This document shows, piece by piece, positions 46,890 through 55,843 of a DNA stretch of 64,000 bases (the first letter of the stretch is position 1; each line of letters starts with the position of its first letter). The notes under the pieces are model-generated. The model worked only from the letters and a program-made list of their open reading frames with translations. It was not told where the DNA came from and did no database searches. A program made the position numbers and the translations under genes. The DNA lies in assembly GCF_007954625.1 (NCBI RefSeq), contig NZ_CP042420.1, positions 1,128,501 through 1,192,500 on the forward strand, given 5' to 3'. Origin of the DNA: Leuconostoc lactis (GTDB lineage Bacteria; Bacillota; Bacilli; Lactobacillales; Lactobacillaceae).

Positions 46890-48023
46890 ATGGAAAAAAC
46901 ATATCATTTAATGGCGACTGCTGCGGCAGGTCTTGAGTCATTAGTCGGCAAAGAACTGGATCGCTTGGGCTATGAACCAAAAGTCGAAAATTATCGTGTC
47001 CGTTTTGATGGCACAGCGCGTGACATTTTAAACGCTAATATTTGGTTACGAACAGCTGACCGTGTGAAAATCATCGTTGGTGAATTTGATGCGACAACAT
47101 TTGATGACTTATTTGAAGGCGTTAAAGCCTTACCATGGGAAGATTATCTGAACTATGATTCAGAATTCCCAGTGGCCGGACGGTCTAAGAAGTCGGAACT
47201 ATTTAGTGTCCCAGATGTGCAAGCCATTACGAAAAAGGCGATCGTTAATCGCTTACAAGAAGCGTACCATATTCGGACACGTTTACCTGAAAATGGCTAT
47301 TTTGCACAGCTTGAAGTCATGATCGACAAGGATCATGTGATTGTCACATTGGATACGACGGGGCCATCATTGTTTAAACGTGGTTATCGTGTCAATAAAG
47401 GTGGGGCGCCGTTAAAGGAAAACTTTGCCGCAGCGTTGGTTTTGTTGACGAATTGGCATCCAGATCGACCATTTGTTGATCCAACCACAGGATCAGGGAC
47501 ATTAGCAATTGAAGCTGCCTTGATTGGCCGAAATATTGCGCCTGGCTTGATTCGTGACTTTGATATTGAGCAAATGGATTGGTTTGATAAGACATTATCT
47601 GAGACGGTACGTGATGAAGCAGAAGCACAAGCAGATTATGACCGGACATTGGATATTCAAGGCTTTGATATCGATGAAAATATGGTACAAATCGCGATTG
47701 AAAATGCGAAGCATGCCGGCCTTGGACAAGATATTGTCTTTAAGCAACTGGCGGCCAAAGATTGGACGACAGACAAAGAAAATGGTGTGATTGTAGCCAA
47801 CCCACCATACGGTGAGCGATTGGGCGAATTAGATGCAGCGCGTGAACTATATACGCAAATGGGTGACGTTTATCGCCAATTACCAAGTTGGAGTAAGTAT
47901 ATTTTAACGAGTGATTTAGACTTTGAAAATGCTTATGGTGAGAAAGCCACGAAACGTCGCAAGCTCTACAACGGGGCATTGCGTGTCGATTATTTCCAGT
48001 ATTGGGGTAAGCGTGCCAAATAA
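46890..48023 (+). CDS. THUMP-domain rRNA methyltransferase (RlmL/YpsC type)
   Basis: 377 residues. An N-terminal ferredoxin-like/THUMP region (about 1-160) for RNA binding is followed by a class I SAM domain with VDPTTGSGTLAIEAALIG near 193-210 and the amino-methyltransferase motif VANPPYGERLGE near 306, pointing to N2-guanine methylation of 23S rRNA. SD AAAGGA is six bases from ATG. The last residues are basic. Confidence 0.9.
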   Translation: MEKTYHLMATAAAGLESLVGKELDRLGYEPKVENYRVRFDGTARDILNANIWLRTADRVKIIVGEFDATTFDDLFEGVKALPWEDYLNYDSEFPVAGRSKKSELFSVPDVQAITKKAIVNRLQEAYHIRTRLPENGYFAQLEVMIDKDHVIVTLDTTGPSLFKRGYRVNKGGAPLKENFAAALVLLTNWHPDRPFVDPTTGSGTLAIEAALIGRNIAPGLIRDFDIEQMDWFDKTLSETVRDEAEAQADYDRTLDIQGFDIDENMVQIAIENAKHAGLGQDIVFKQLAAKDWTTDKENGVIVANPPYGERLGELDAARELYTQMGDVYRQLPSWSKYILTSDLDFENAYGEKATKRRKLYNGALRVDYFQYWGKRAK

Positions 48024-48024
48024 A

Positions 48025-48067
48025 AATAAAGCAAAATTTGTGCAGATTGCATAAATTTTGCTTTTTT
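48025..48067 (+). terminator. Terminator after the THUMP methyltransferase gene
   Basis: Stem AAAGCAAAATTT extended by TGCA/TGCA inside, followed by six T. Confidence 0.9.
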
Positions 48068-48104
48068 ATTTTTGCGTGATAACCCGTGTTTTTTCGTATT
48101 ATAT

Positions 48105-48113
48105 TGGTAGAAT
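48105..48113 (+). promoter_or_regulatory. Extended -10 promoter of the aminotransferase gene
   Basis: TGGTAGAAT, start near 48120. Confidence 0.5.
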
Positions 48114-48152
48114 GGTTAACAATATTGAATATGTAAGAAATGAGGCGTATCT

Positions 48153-49352
48153 ATGGTTGAAACAAATAGCGCACTGGAAAATATTTTTTCTGATCGTTTG
48201 CAGCAAGTTGTCCCAAGTCCAATTCACACTTTTAGTGAACAAGTCAGTCATTTGCCAAATATCTTAAAGTTAACAATTGGTGAACCTGATTTTGCAGTGC
48301 CAGACCATATCAAAGCTGCCGCTGTGGCTGCCATTGAAGCGGATGATTCTCATTATTCAGTCTCTGCCGGCTCACTGGCATTGCGGCAAGCAGCCCAGCA
48401 ATTTTTGGCTGAACGCTACCAATTAAATTACAACGCGACAACGGAGATTTTAACAACTGTTGGTGCCACTGAGGGCTTGTTTACCATTCTTTCGGCGGTG
48501 TTAAATCCAGGTGACCAAGTCCTCATTCCAACGCCAGCTTATCCAGTTTATGCCGAAATGACACACCTCAATGGTGGCGAACCATTATTAGTTGATGTGT
48601 CGCAAGATGATTTTATCTTAACACCAACACATTTGCGCAGGGTGTTAGCAACCAACCCACGGGTTAAGGTGTTATTGCTCACCAATCCATCAAATCCGAC
48701 TGGGGCGACCTATACCTCAGCTGAATTACAGGCTTTGGCTGACGTGCTAAAAGAAACGTCGGTTTTAGTCATTTCAGATGAAATTTATTCGGAATTACAA
48801 TATGAAGGGGAACACGCATCGATTGCTACTTATTTGCCACAACAAACCATTGTTGTGAATGGCGTGTCTAAATCACATGCGATGACAGGCTACCGAATTG
48901 GCATTTTAGCTGGACCAGCGGCGTTGATCGCACAAATTAATAAAGTGCATGGCTTTATCATTATGACACCATCGAATCCAGCGATGGCCGCTGCGACAGA
49001 GGCCTTTAATTGTGAGCGAAGTCTGGCGGACACTCAGCGGATGAAAGCGGCTTATCAGGCACGGCGTGACTTTTTAGTCACTGAATTGACAGCGCTTGGC
49101 TTTGACATGGTTCGGCCAAACGGTGCCTTTTATATTTTTGCTAAAATTCCAGCTGATTTAGGCCAAGATGATGTGGTGTTTGCCAATGAATTAGTGGCCC
49201 GAGAACGTCTAGCAGTTGTGGCGGGATCCGGTTTTGGACCTGGTGGCGAAGGCTATATTCGTATCAGTTATGCGGCGAGCATGGCTATGCTGGTTGATGC
49301 CATGTCACGTTTGAAAAGCTTTGCCACTTTGGCGCGCGCAACAGCTGTTTAA
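48153..49352 (+). CDS. Class I/II PLP-dependent aminotransferase (AraT/PatA-like)
   Basis: 399 residues. TNPSNPTGATYT near 170 and NGVSKSHAMTGYRIGI near 234 (PLP Lys in SKSH) mark the family. Sequence style fits the aromatic amino acid/N-acetyl-LL-diaminopimelate aminotransferase group of LAB; the donor cannot be assigned. SD GAGG seven bases from ATG. It is distinct from aspB (different Lys context). Monocistronic by flanking terminator and promoter. Confidence 0.88.
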   Translation: MVETNSALENIFSDRLQQVVPSPIHTFSEQVSHLPNILKLTIGEPDFAVPDHIKAAAVAAIEADDSHYSVSAGSLALRQAAQQFLAERYQLNYNATTEILTTVGATEGLFTILSAVLNPGDQVLIPTPAYPVYAEMTHLNGGEPLLVDVSQDDFILTPTHLRRVLATNPRVKVLLLTNPSNPTGATYTSAELQALADVLKETSVLVISDEIYSELQYEGEHASIATYLPQQTIVVNGVSKSHAMTGYRIGILAGPAALIAQINKVHGFIIMTPSNPAMAAATEAFNCERSLADTQRMKAAYQARRDFLVTELTALGFDMVRPNGAFYIFAKIPADLGQDDVVFANELVARERLAVVAGSGFGPGGEGYIRISYAASMAMLVDAMSRLKSFATLARATAV

Positions 49353-49387
49353 AGGTGCATAAATTTGTTTTTTTTTGCTGGCTATCA

Positions 49388-49396
49388 TGGTAGAAT
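49388..49396 (+). promoter_or_regulatory. Extended -10 promoter of the GNAT gene
   Basis: TGGTAGAAT; transcription would begin near 49403, at the foot of a large hairpin. Confidence 0.6.
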
Positions 49397-49403
49397 TAAA
49401 TGA

Positions 49404-49572
49404 TTAACTCAGCTGTTTTGTCAGTTTTATGGCAAAGCAGCTGTGTTAATTTGGAATGAACTACCAAAATGGAGGAAACGTATTCGGGCAATCAATGACG
49501 ACGTGAATGAGTCAAACCATGGAGTTGAATAAACGTGAGGGTTAAAGAATATTCCCTGAATACTTTGGAAAT
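49404..49572 (+). ncRNA. Long structured leader of the GNAT gene
   Basis: In order: a 20-bp hairpin (49404-49423 with 49430-49449, one T-T mismatch, two G-U); a second hairpin TTTGG/CCAAA (49450-49468); SD GGAGGA (49471-49476); then an 84-nt fold closed by GTATTC/GAATAC (49480-49485 with 49558-49563) containing AGGG/CCCT and TGAC/GTCA hairpins; then nine bases and ATG 49573. If the fold forms, SD and ATG are 12 nt apart. No T-box or riboswitch class recognised. A short frame (ATG 49507, 12 codons) lies within. Confidence 0.55.
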
Positions 49573-50097
49573 ATGCCAGCAGTATACATGCGCCAAGCGC
49601 GCGCAGATGACTTGCACGACATCAAAGCAGTCATCGACAATGGACGAGAGTATTTAAAGCAACAAGGTATTAACCAATGGCAAATGGGGTACCCCAACCA
49701 AGATACGATTGCCACCGATTTAGAATTAAAACAAGGTTATGTGTTAATTGTGGATGAAACAATTGCTGGTTATGCGGCAGTTATTGTTGGAGAAGATCCA
49801 GTTTACGGTGTAATCGAGGCTGGCCAATGGCAGAATGATGATAAATGCTATGTCACGCTACATCGCTTTGCGATGTCAAATGAATTCCGTGGTCACAAAC
49901 TTGCCCAGCGTTTTATGACAGCAATTTTGTCATATTTTTACGCACAAAATCAACGCGATTTTAGAATTGATACCCACCCAGAAAACTTCGCCATGCAAGC
50001 CGTCATCACCGGTAATGGTTTTCAAAAGCAAGGGCATGTGTATATCCAAGAAGGTGAAGATCAGAATGTCCGTTGGGCCTATCAACTGGTATTATAA
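49573..50097 (+). CDS. GNAT-family N-acetyltransferase
   Basis: 174 residues with the GNAT layout: MRQARADDLHDI at the N-terminus, a central strand YVLIVDETIAGYAAVIVG, and motif A around FAMSNEFRGHKLAQRFM near 99 that binds acetyl-CoA pyrophosphate. Substrate unknown. There is no SD within 90 bases of the start except that upstream of the folded leader. No downstream terminator is visible before the nitroreductase promoter. Confidence 0.82.
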   Translation: MPAVYMRQARADDLHDIKAVIDNGREYLKQQGINQWQMGYPNQDTIATDLELKQGYVLIVDETIAGYAAVIVGEDPVYGVIEAGQWQNDDKCYVTLHRFAMSNEFRGHKLAQRFMTAILSYFYAQNQRDFRIDTHPENFAMQAVITGNGFQKQGHVYIQEGEDQNVRWAYQLVL

Positions 50098-50112
50098 GTT
50101 ATCGTCGTTCAC

Positions 50113-50155
50113 TTGTTTTAAGTAAGTTGTTATGATAAAATAATCACATTGTGAT
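50113..50155 (+). promoter_or_regulatory. Promoter and palindrome of the nitroreductase gene
   Basis: TTGTTT (50113-50118), 17-base spacer, TAAAAT (50136-50141) with an upstream TG. A palindrome ATCACA-T-TGTGAT (50143-50155) lies at the transcription start, a position suited to repression. Confidence 0.65.
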
Positions 50156-50163
50156 AATTTATC

Positions 50164-50215
50164 GGAAAGGAAATAGCATGTTTGAACCATGCTATTTGGG
50201 AATAAATAACCAATG
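50164..50215 (+). promoter_or_regulatory. SD, 10-bp hairpin and start of the nitroreductase gene
   Basis: SD GGAAAGG (50164-50170) is followed at once by AAATAGCATG (50171-50180) pairing perfectly with CATGCTATTT (50188-50197), then 15 bases to ATG 50213. An ATG inside the stem (50178) is ideally spaced from the SD and opens an out-of-frame 27-codon frame across the true start. Confidence 0.6.
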
Positions 50216-50812
50216 TCTTTTACGGATTTACAAACACAACGTCGCTCAATCTATGCGTTAGGACGACACGTTACACAAACACCAGAAGCCTTATATGATT
50301 TGGTGAAGTCAGCTGTTAAGCAGTCACCAACATCCTTTAATAATCAATCGGTTCGCGCCGTTGTTTTAACAGGTGAAGCCCATGAAAAATTGTGGGATAT
50401 GACGGCAAAACGGTTACAACAAGAAGTACCAGATGAAGAAGCATATCAGCAAACATTAGCTAAAATTAACCATGCCTTTAAGGCCGGTTTCGGAACAGTA
50501 TTGTTCTTTACCGATACAGACGTGGTTAAAATGTATGAAGAACAAATTCCACTTTATGCGGAAAACTTCTATGATTGGTCAGAGCAAGGGCACGGGATGG
50601 CTGAATATGCCACTTGGCTTGCTTTGACGGAAGCCGGCTTGGGTGCGTCATTGCAACACTACAATCCGTTGATTGATGAAGCAGTCGCTGCAGCCTTTAA
50701 TATTCCTGACAACTGGCGGTTACGCGCTCAGATGCCATTTGGCTCAATTGAAGCAGCTGCTAGTGAAAAAGACATGATGAGCGATGCAGAGCGTTTCAAA
50801 TTTTTCAATTAA
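50213..50812 (+). CDS. Nitroreductase family protein (Frm2/CinD-like)
   Basis: 199-residue FMN-dependent oxidoreductase. The N-terminal RRSIYALG and SPTSFNNQSVRAVVL are typical of the Frm2/YfkO subgroup that includes lactococcal CinD, which protects against quinone and nitro-aromatic stress. GLGASLQHYNP near 143 is the second FMN region. Soluble and probably dimeric by family. The palindrome over its promoter suggests an inducible gene; it does not match the known copper box. Confidence 0.87.
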   Translation: MSFTDLQTQRRSIYALGRHVTQTPEALYDLVKSAVKQSPTSFNNQSVRAVVLTGEAHEKLWDMTAKRLQQEVPDEEAYQQTLAKINHAFKAGFGTVLFFTDTDVVKMYEEQIPLYAENFYDWSEQGHGMAEYATWLALTEAGLGASLQHYNPLIDEAVAAAFNIPDNWRLRAQMPFGSIEAAASEKDMMSDAERFKFFN

Positions 50813-50818
50813 ACTCAT

Positions 50819-50860
50819 AAAAAAAGCAAGTGATCCAAAATTAGGATTACTTGCTTTTTT
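50819..50860. terminator. Bidirectional terminator between nitroreductase and the small gene
   Basis: AAAAAAGCAAGTGATCC pairs with GGATTACTTGCTTTTTT (one G-T), loop of seven. The stop and last codons of the minus-strand small gene are in the stem. Confidence 0.9.
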
Positions 50861-50981
50861 GCTGTGTGAATTTAGCCTTGATGGCCGCAATTTTTTCAGC
50901 CTTTGTTAATTGTGTTTGTTGTCCCGACTTGTATTTAGCGTCGGCTTGTTTTTGCTTAAAATCAATCTGATAACGTCCCAT
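50847..50981 (-). CDS. Small basic 44-residue protein
   Basis: Reads MGRYQIDFKQKQADAK at the N-terminus and ends in FTQQKSK; Lys- and Gln-rich, helical in character, no membrane segment. AAGGA lies eight bases before this ATG; an in-frame ATG at 50990 overlaps that SD and is less likely. TATACT upstream on the minus strand can serve as a -10. The shared terminator supports a real convergent gene. Family not recognised with confidence. Confidence 0.7.
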   Translation of the reverse strand: MGRYQIDFKQKQADAKYKSGQQTQLTKAEKIAAIKAKFTQQKSK

Positions 50982-51061
50982 ATTTTCCATCCTTTTGTGT
51001 CTTTAATAGTATACCTTATTTTAAAGGGGAAATATAGGGCAGTGGCCTGCTTGACGGGTCG

Positions 51062-51070
51062 TGGTAAAAT
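51062..51070 (+). promoter_or_regulatory. Extended -10 promoter of the LacI-type regulator
   Basis: TGGTAAAAT, start near 51077, 24 bases ahead of the start codon. Confidence 0.55.
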
Positions 51071-51100
51071 GAGAAGCATAAGCAACACAAAGGAGTTAAC

Positions 51101-52045
51101 ATGGCAAATTTAGCAGATGTCGCACATCGTGCGCATGTTTCTAAAATGACAGTGAGTCGGGTGATCAATCATCCGGAGAAAGTTTCAAAAGAAGTGCGAG
51201 ACGCCGTTCGCGCGGCAATTGAAGCTGTTGGGTATCAGCCTAATCGTATGGCCCAAGCACTGGTGACGAATCGGCACTACGTGATTGAATTTTTAGTTTT
51301 AGAAGATGTCGTGACAGTTGAACCAAACTATGCGATTTTACTACTACAACTGGCTGATCTCTTAAATAAAAAAGGCTATACCTTACAAATTAGCACTAAA
51401 ATTCAGGACAATCACCAAATTGATGGGGTGATCGTGAGTGGTTGGCGACATGCGGATTTGGCCGCTTTGGAAGCCTTAAATGTACCAGTTGTCTTATATG
51501 GGGAATCATCGCTTGATCATGATATGGCCTTTGTAGATAGTGATAACCGTCTCGGGACAACGTTAGCAACCCAGCATTTGATTCAAGCCGGTTATGACAA
51601 AATTATATATATTGGCATGCAGGTTGATTTGCCATTTATGCGAGAACGCGAACAGGGCTATTTAGCGACCATGGCTGCGAATAAACGCGTATCGCGGGTG
51701 TATACGGTCGCTAATCACTCGCATGAGGCCGAACGGTTGATTGATAATTTGATGCCGCATTTACCAGAAAATACTGGTATTGTTTGTGCGACCGACCGGA
51801 TTGCCTTGGGCGTTGTCCGAGCATTGGGGCGCAATCATGGCGTACCGGATAAGTATGGGGTAGTCGGTTTTGATGGCGTCTTCATTGATCAAATTACGTC
51901 GCCCCAATTAACGACGATTCGACAACCCTTTGAACAAATTGCGCAAGCTTTGGTGGATAATTTGTTTGTACAACTTAATAATGGAGAGCTGGGGATGCAG
52001 CGTTTAGCGCCCGATTTGATTATTCGTGACACAACGCGCCACTAA
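51101..52045 (+). CDS. LacI/GalR-family regulator of the maltose genes
   Basis: 314 residues. DNA-binding helix-turn-helix and hinge in LADVAHRAHVSKMTVSRVIN (3-22) and GYQPNRMAQALVTNR; then a periplasmic-binding-like sugar sensor ending VGFDGVFIDQITSPQLTTI. Lies directly upstream of malT-malP-galM-pgmB with operator-like palindromes between, so it is probably the local MalR; that is an inference from position. SD AAAGGAG is strong. Confidence 0.88.
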   Translation: MANLADVAHRAHVSKMTVSRVINHPEKVSKEVRDAVRAAIEAVGYQPNRMAQALVTNRHYVIEFLVLEDVVTVEPNYAILLLQLADLLNKKGYTLQISTKIQDNHQIDGVIVSGWRHADLAALEALNVPVVLYGESSLDHDMAFVDSDNRLGTTLATQHLIQAGYDKIIYIGMQVDLPFMREREQGYLATMAANKRVSRVYTVANHSHEAERLIDNLMPHLPENTGIVCATDRIALGVVRALGRNHGVPDKYGVVGFDGVFIDQITSPQLTTIRQPFEQIAQALVDNLFVQLNNGELGMQRLAPDLIIRDTTRH

Positions 52046-52051
52046 AAAACA

Positions 52052-52126
52052 TGTTACCGTTAACACTGCGAAAGCGGTTTCATTTCCTTACATCATGTTT
52101 TATACTAATATCTGTAAACGCTTACA
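52052..52126 (+). promoter_or_regulatory. Control region of the maltose operon: promoter with three operator-like sites
   Basis: Promoter: TTTCAT (52078-52083), 17-base spacer, TATACT (52101-52106). Sites: TGTTACCGTTAACA (52052-52065); CGAAAGCGGTTTCA (52069-52082), one base from a cre consensus and overlapping the -35; TGTAAACGCTTACA (52113-52126), a perfect cre consensus at the transcription start. CcpA and the LacI-type regulator are both plausible binders. Confidence 0.8.
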
Positions 52127-52156
52127 ATATTATATGTTTTATTTAAGGAGACGATT

Positions 52157-53512
52157 ATGGTTAACAAGCAAAAAGGCCAAGGCCTACCAAATTTGCCATT
52201 AAGCACAATTTGGATGTTGAGTTTTGGTTTCTTAGGTGTACAGATGGCTTTCTCATTGCAGAGTTCACAAATGGGACGTATCTTTCAAACACTTGGGGCT
52301 GACCCCACAAAATTAGGATTCTTCTTTATCCTACCACCACTTGCTGGACTCTTTGTTCAGCCAATTGTGGGTTACTTCTCAGACCGCACATGGACAAAGC
52401 GCTTTGGACGCCGCATGCCTTACCTATTGGTCGGGGCATTGGTATCAGTTGTTGTGATGTTCTTGTTGCCAAACTCAGGTAGTTTTGGCTTCTCAACAAC
52501 GGCTGGTCTATGGTTTGGTGCCATTACAATTTTGTTCATGGATTTGAGTTCTAACGTGGCAATGCAACCCTTCAAAATGGTTGTTGGTGACATGGTCAAC
52601 GAAGATCAGAAGTCATATGCTTACTCAATCCAGAGTTTCCTCTCAAATACGGGTTCAGTCTTAGCAACAATCTTCCCATTCTTGCTGACAGCAGTTGGTG
52701 TTGCTAACACGGCGCCAAAGGGTGAAGTGCCTGCTTCCGTTGTGATTTCATTCTATGTTGGGGCCATTGTGTTGGTCATCTTCTCATTGATCGCCGTATT
52801 TAATGTCAAAGAATATGACGATGCCACATACGAACTTTACCATGGTTATGCTTTGAACACTGCTGAAAATGGTAAGGGTGACTTCTTCGCTTTGCTAAAG
52901 CGTGCCCCAAAGACTTTCTGGACAGTGACAATCACACAATTCTTCTGCTGGATGGCTTTCCAATACCTTTGGACTTATGGTACTGGTGCTGTCGCTGATA
53001 ACATTTTCAATGCGACTGATCCAACAACAGCAGGTTACCAAAACGGTGGTAACTGGTTTGGTATCATGTCAGCCGTTTACGCGGTTGCAGCCGTCGTTTG
53101 GTCACTTGTTTTGTCAAAGATTCCAGCTTCACGTAACAAGCTTGGTTATGCTTTGTCACTCTTCTTAGGCGCAATTGGTTTTGCTTCAGTATTCTTTGTG
53201 CATTCACAATACTTACTGATTGTGTCATTTATCTTAATTGGTATTTCATGGGCCGGTATGATGGCTTACCCATTCATCATGGTGACAAATGCGTTGCCAG
53301 GTGATCACATGGGTACGTACTTGGGCTTGTTTAACGGCTCAATCTGCTTGCCACAAATCGTGGCTTCAGTTGCCAGCTTCGCATTGTTCCCAGCTTTGGG
53401 TTCAAGTTTCCCAGTGATGATTTTGGTATCTGGTATCTTGATGTTCTTTGGTGCGCTAAGTGTTGCCTTTATTAAGGAAATTCACAGTAACCCAGTTAAT
53501 GCTGACGTATAA
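52157..53512 (+). CDS. malT: Maltose:H+ symporter-like MFS permease
   Basis: 451 residues, about twelve membrane segments. GPH/SLC45-like signatures include GYFSDRTWTKRFGRRMPYL near 76-94 in the loop between segments 2 and 3. Cation-driven uptake of unphosphorylated maltose is inferred from the intracellular phosphorylase encoded next. SD AAGGAG is strong. First gene of malT-malP-galM-pgmB behind the cre-rich promoter. Confidence 0.88.
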   Translation: MVNKQKGQGLPNLPLSTIWMLSFGFLGVQMAFSLQSSQMGRIFQTLGADPTKLGFFFILPPLAGLFVQPIVGYFSDRTWTKRFGRRMPYLLVGALVSVVVMFLLPNSGSFGFSTTAGLWFGAITILFMDLSSNVAMQPFKMVVGDMVNEDQKSYAYSIQSFLSNTGSVLATIFPFLLTAVGVANTAPKGEVPASVVISFYVGAIVLVIFSLIAVFNVKEYDDATYELYHGYALNTAENGKGDFFALLKRAPKTFWTVTITQFFCWMAFQYLWTYGTGAVADNIFNATDPTTAGYQNGGNWFGIMSAVYAVAAVVWSLVLSKIPASRNKLGYALSLFLGAIGFASVFFVHSQYLLIVSFILIGISWAGMMAYPFIMVTNALPGDHMGTYLGLFNGSICLPQIVASVASFALFPALGSSFPVMILVSGILMFFGALSVAFIKEIHSNPVNADV

Positions 53513-53535
53513 TAAACACAATGAGGTGAGAACAA

Positions 53536-55803
53536 ATGAAAAGAATTTTTGAAGTTAATCCCTGGACAGTGACAACTCATGAATTGAATCCACAAGACAA
53601 GCGTCTTCAGGAATCAATGACGAGTTTGGGAAATGAATATATGGGCATGCGTGGCATGTTTGAAGAAGTGTATTCAGGTGATACGCACCAAGGTATTTAT
53701 ATCGGTGGTGTTTGGTTCCCTGACAAAACACGTGTTGGTTGGTGGAAAAATGGTTATCCACACTATTTCGGTAAGGCAATTAATGCTTTGAATTTTGTTA
53801 AAGCGGATTTCTACATCGATGACCAACAAGTGGACTTGGCAAAAAATGATGTCCAAGACTTTGAGTTGTCATTGGATATGCAAAAGGGTGTCTTAAACCG
53901 TACCTTTACGGTATTCGGTGTCAAAGTGACAGTAACCCGTTTGATTTCGGTGGCACAAAAGGAATTAGCAGTCTTGCATTACACGTTTGCATCAGCTGAC
54001 GGTCAGGCCCATCAAGTGCGCTTTGACGCAAGTATTGATGCGGATGTTGTCAATGAAGATTCAAACTATGATGAAAAGTTCTGGCAAGTCTTGTCAGCTG
54101 GTCATGAAAATGACACCTCATTTATTGCGACACAGACTGTTGAAAATCCATTTGATGTGCCACAATTTACAGTAGTAGCCCGTCAAAGCTTTGTCGGCGG
54201 TGACAACCAAACGGCATCACAAACAGCAACCGAAGTGACTGATCACTTTGATTTGACAGTGCCGGCAGCTGGTGAAGTGACATTTGAAAAGCGTGTTGTC
54301 GTGACGACATCACGTGATTATGCGGATTTGGATGCCGTGGTCGCTGCAGGTGCGGAAATCACGCAAGCGATTGCAGCACAAAGCTATGACGATTTGTATA
54401 CAGCACACACTCAAGAATGGGCTAACCGTTGGGAAAAGGCCGATGTTCAAATCGAAGGGGATGATGCAGCGCAACAAGGTATTCGCTTCAATCTCTTCCA
54501 ATTGTTCTCAACTTACTACGGTAACGACCCACGTTTGAACATTGGACCTAAGGGCTTCACTGGCGAAAAGTATGGTGGCGCAACGTACTGGGATACGGAA
54601 GCGTTTGCCATCCCAGTTTACCTTGGGGTTGCTGAACCTGAAGTGACACGATCATTGTTGCAATACCGTTTTGATCAACTCGATGGTGCTTTCCATAACG
54701 CTAAGGAACAAGGCCTAGCGGGTGCTTTGTATCCAATGGTAACCTTTGATGGGATTGAATCACACAACGAATGGGAAATTACGTTTGAAGAAATTCACCG
54801 TAACTCAACAATTGCTTATGCAATTTATAACTACACGAACATTACTGGCGACCGTTCATGGTTGACAGGTGATGGGGCGCAAGTTTTGTACAACATTGCC
54901 CGTTTCTGGGCTGATCGTGTGCACTATTCTGAACGTCACGGCCAATACATGATTCATGGTGTCACGGGACCAAACGAATACGAAAACAACGTCAACAACA
55001 ACTTCTACACCAACTGGATGGCCAAGTGGGTCTTGCAGTATGCGTTGGATAACTACGATGACATTGCGGATGAACAGAAGGCACGTTTGAATGTGTCAGC
55101 TGACGAACTTAAGAAGTGGCAAGACATTGTGGCGAAGATGTATTTGCCAGAAGCAGATATCACGCTTAAGGGTAAGGACTACCATATCTTTGAACAACAC
55201 GATACGTTCTTGGATAAGGATTTGACGCCAATTGCCGATATGCCACAAGATATTCGCCCTATTAACCAAAACTGGTCATGGGATCGTATCTTGCGCTCAC
55301 CATATATTAAGCAATCAGACACATTGCATGCGATGTTCTACTTCCCAGACGCCTTTACTGAAGATGAAAAGCGTCAAAACTTTGAATTCTACGAACCATT
55401 GACAGTGCATGAATCATCATTGTCACCATCTGTTCACGCCATTTTGGCCGCTGATCTGGAAATGTCAGATAAGGCCGTTGAAATGTATGAACGTGCGGCG
55501 CGTTTGGATTTGGATAACTATAACAACGATACAGAAGATGGCCTTCACATCACAGCGATGACAGGTTCATGGTTGGCGATCGTGCAAGGATTTGCTGGCA
55601 TGCGTGTTCGTGACGGGCAATTGCACTTGAAGCCATTCTTGCCAAAGAAGTGGGACAAGTACAGCTTCCGTTTGGTCTTCCGTGGCCATGTCTTGGAAGT
55701 ATCAGTTGACCAAGCTGGTGCCAATGTGCAACTTATTAGTGGTGACCCATTGACAATTAACCTTTCAGGAGAAGAAGTGACATTGTCAAAGTCAGATAAG
55801 TAA
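53536..55803 (+). CDS. malP: Maltose phosphorylase (GH65)
   Basis: Splits maltose with inorganic phosphate into glucose and beta-glucose 1-phosphate, saving ATP. 755 residues: N-terminal beta-sandwich, helical linker, (alpha/alpha)6 barrel with YWDTEAFAIPVYLG near 353 and the general-acid Glu in GVTGPNEYENNVNNN near 482; HESSLSPSVHAI is the phosphate-binding region near 629. No signal, so cytoplasmic. Kojibiose or trehalose phosphorylases are related, but the pgmB neighbour and length fit maltose. Confidence 0.94.
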   Translation: MKRIFEVNPWTVTTHELNPQDKRLQESMTSLGNEYMGMRGMFEEVYSGDTHQGIYIGGVWFPDKTRVGWWKNGYPHYFGKAINALNFVKADFYIDDQQVDLAKNDVQDFELSLDMQKGVLNRTFTVFGVKVTVTRLISVAQKELAVLHYTFASADGQAHQVRFDASIDADVVNEDSNYDEKFWQVLSAGHENDTSFIATQTVENPFDVPQFTVVARQSFVGGDNQTASQTATEVTDHFDLTVPAAGEVTFEKRVVVTTSRDYADLDAVVAAGAEITQAIAAQSYDDLYTAHTQEWANRWEKADVQIEGDDAAQQGIRFNLFQLFSTYYGNDPRLNIGPKGFTGEKYGGATYWDTEAFAIPVYLGVAEPEVTRSLLQYRFDQLDGAFHNAKEQGLAGALYPMVTFDGIESHNEWEITFEEIHRNSTIAYAIYNYTNITGDRSWLTGDGAQVLYNIARFWADRVHYSERHGQYMIHGVTGPNEYENNVNNNFYTNWMAKWVLQYALDNYDDIADEQKARLNVSADELKKWQDIVAKMYLPEADITLKGKDYHIFEQHDTFLDKDLTPIADMPQDIRPINQNWSWDRILRSPYIKQSDTLHAMFYFPDAFTEDEKRQNFEFYEPLTVHESSLSPSVHAILAADLEMSDKAVEMYERAARLDLDNYNNDTEDGLHITAMTGSWLAIVQGFAGMRVRDGQLHLKPFLPKKWDKYSFRLVFRGHVLEVSVDQAGANVQLISGDPLTINLSGEEVTLSKSDK

Positions 55804-55843
55804 GTGTGTTGTGACACATTTGACTTGAAGTAAGGTAGGGGTT

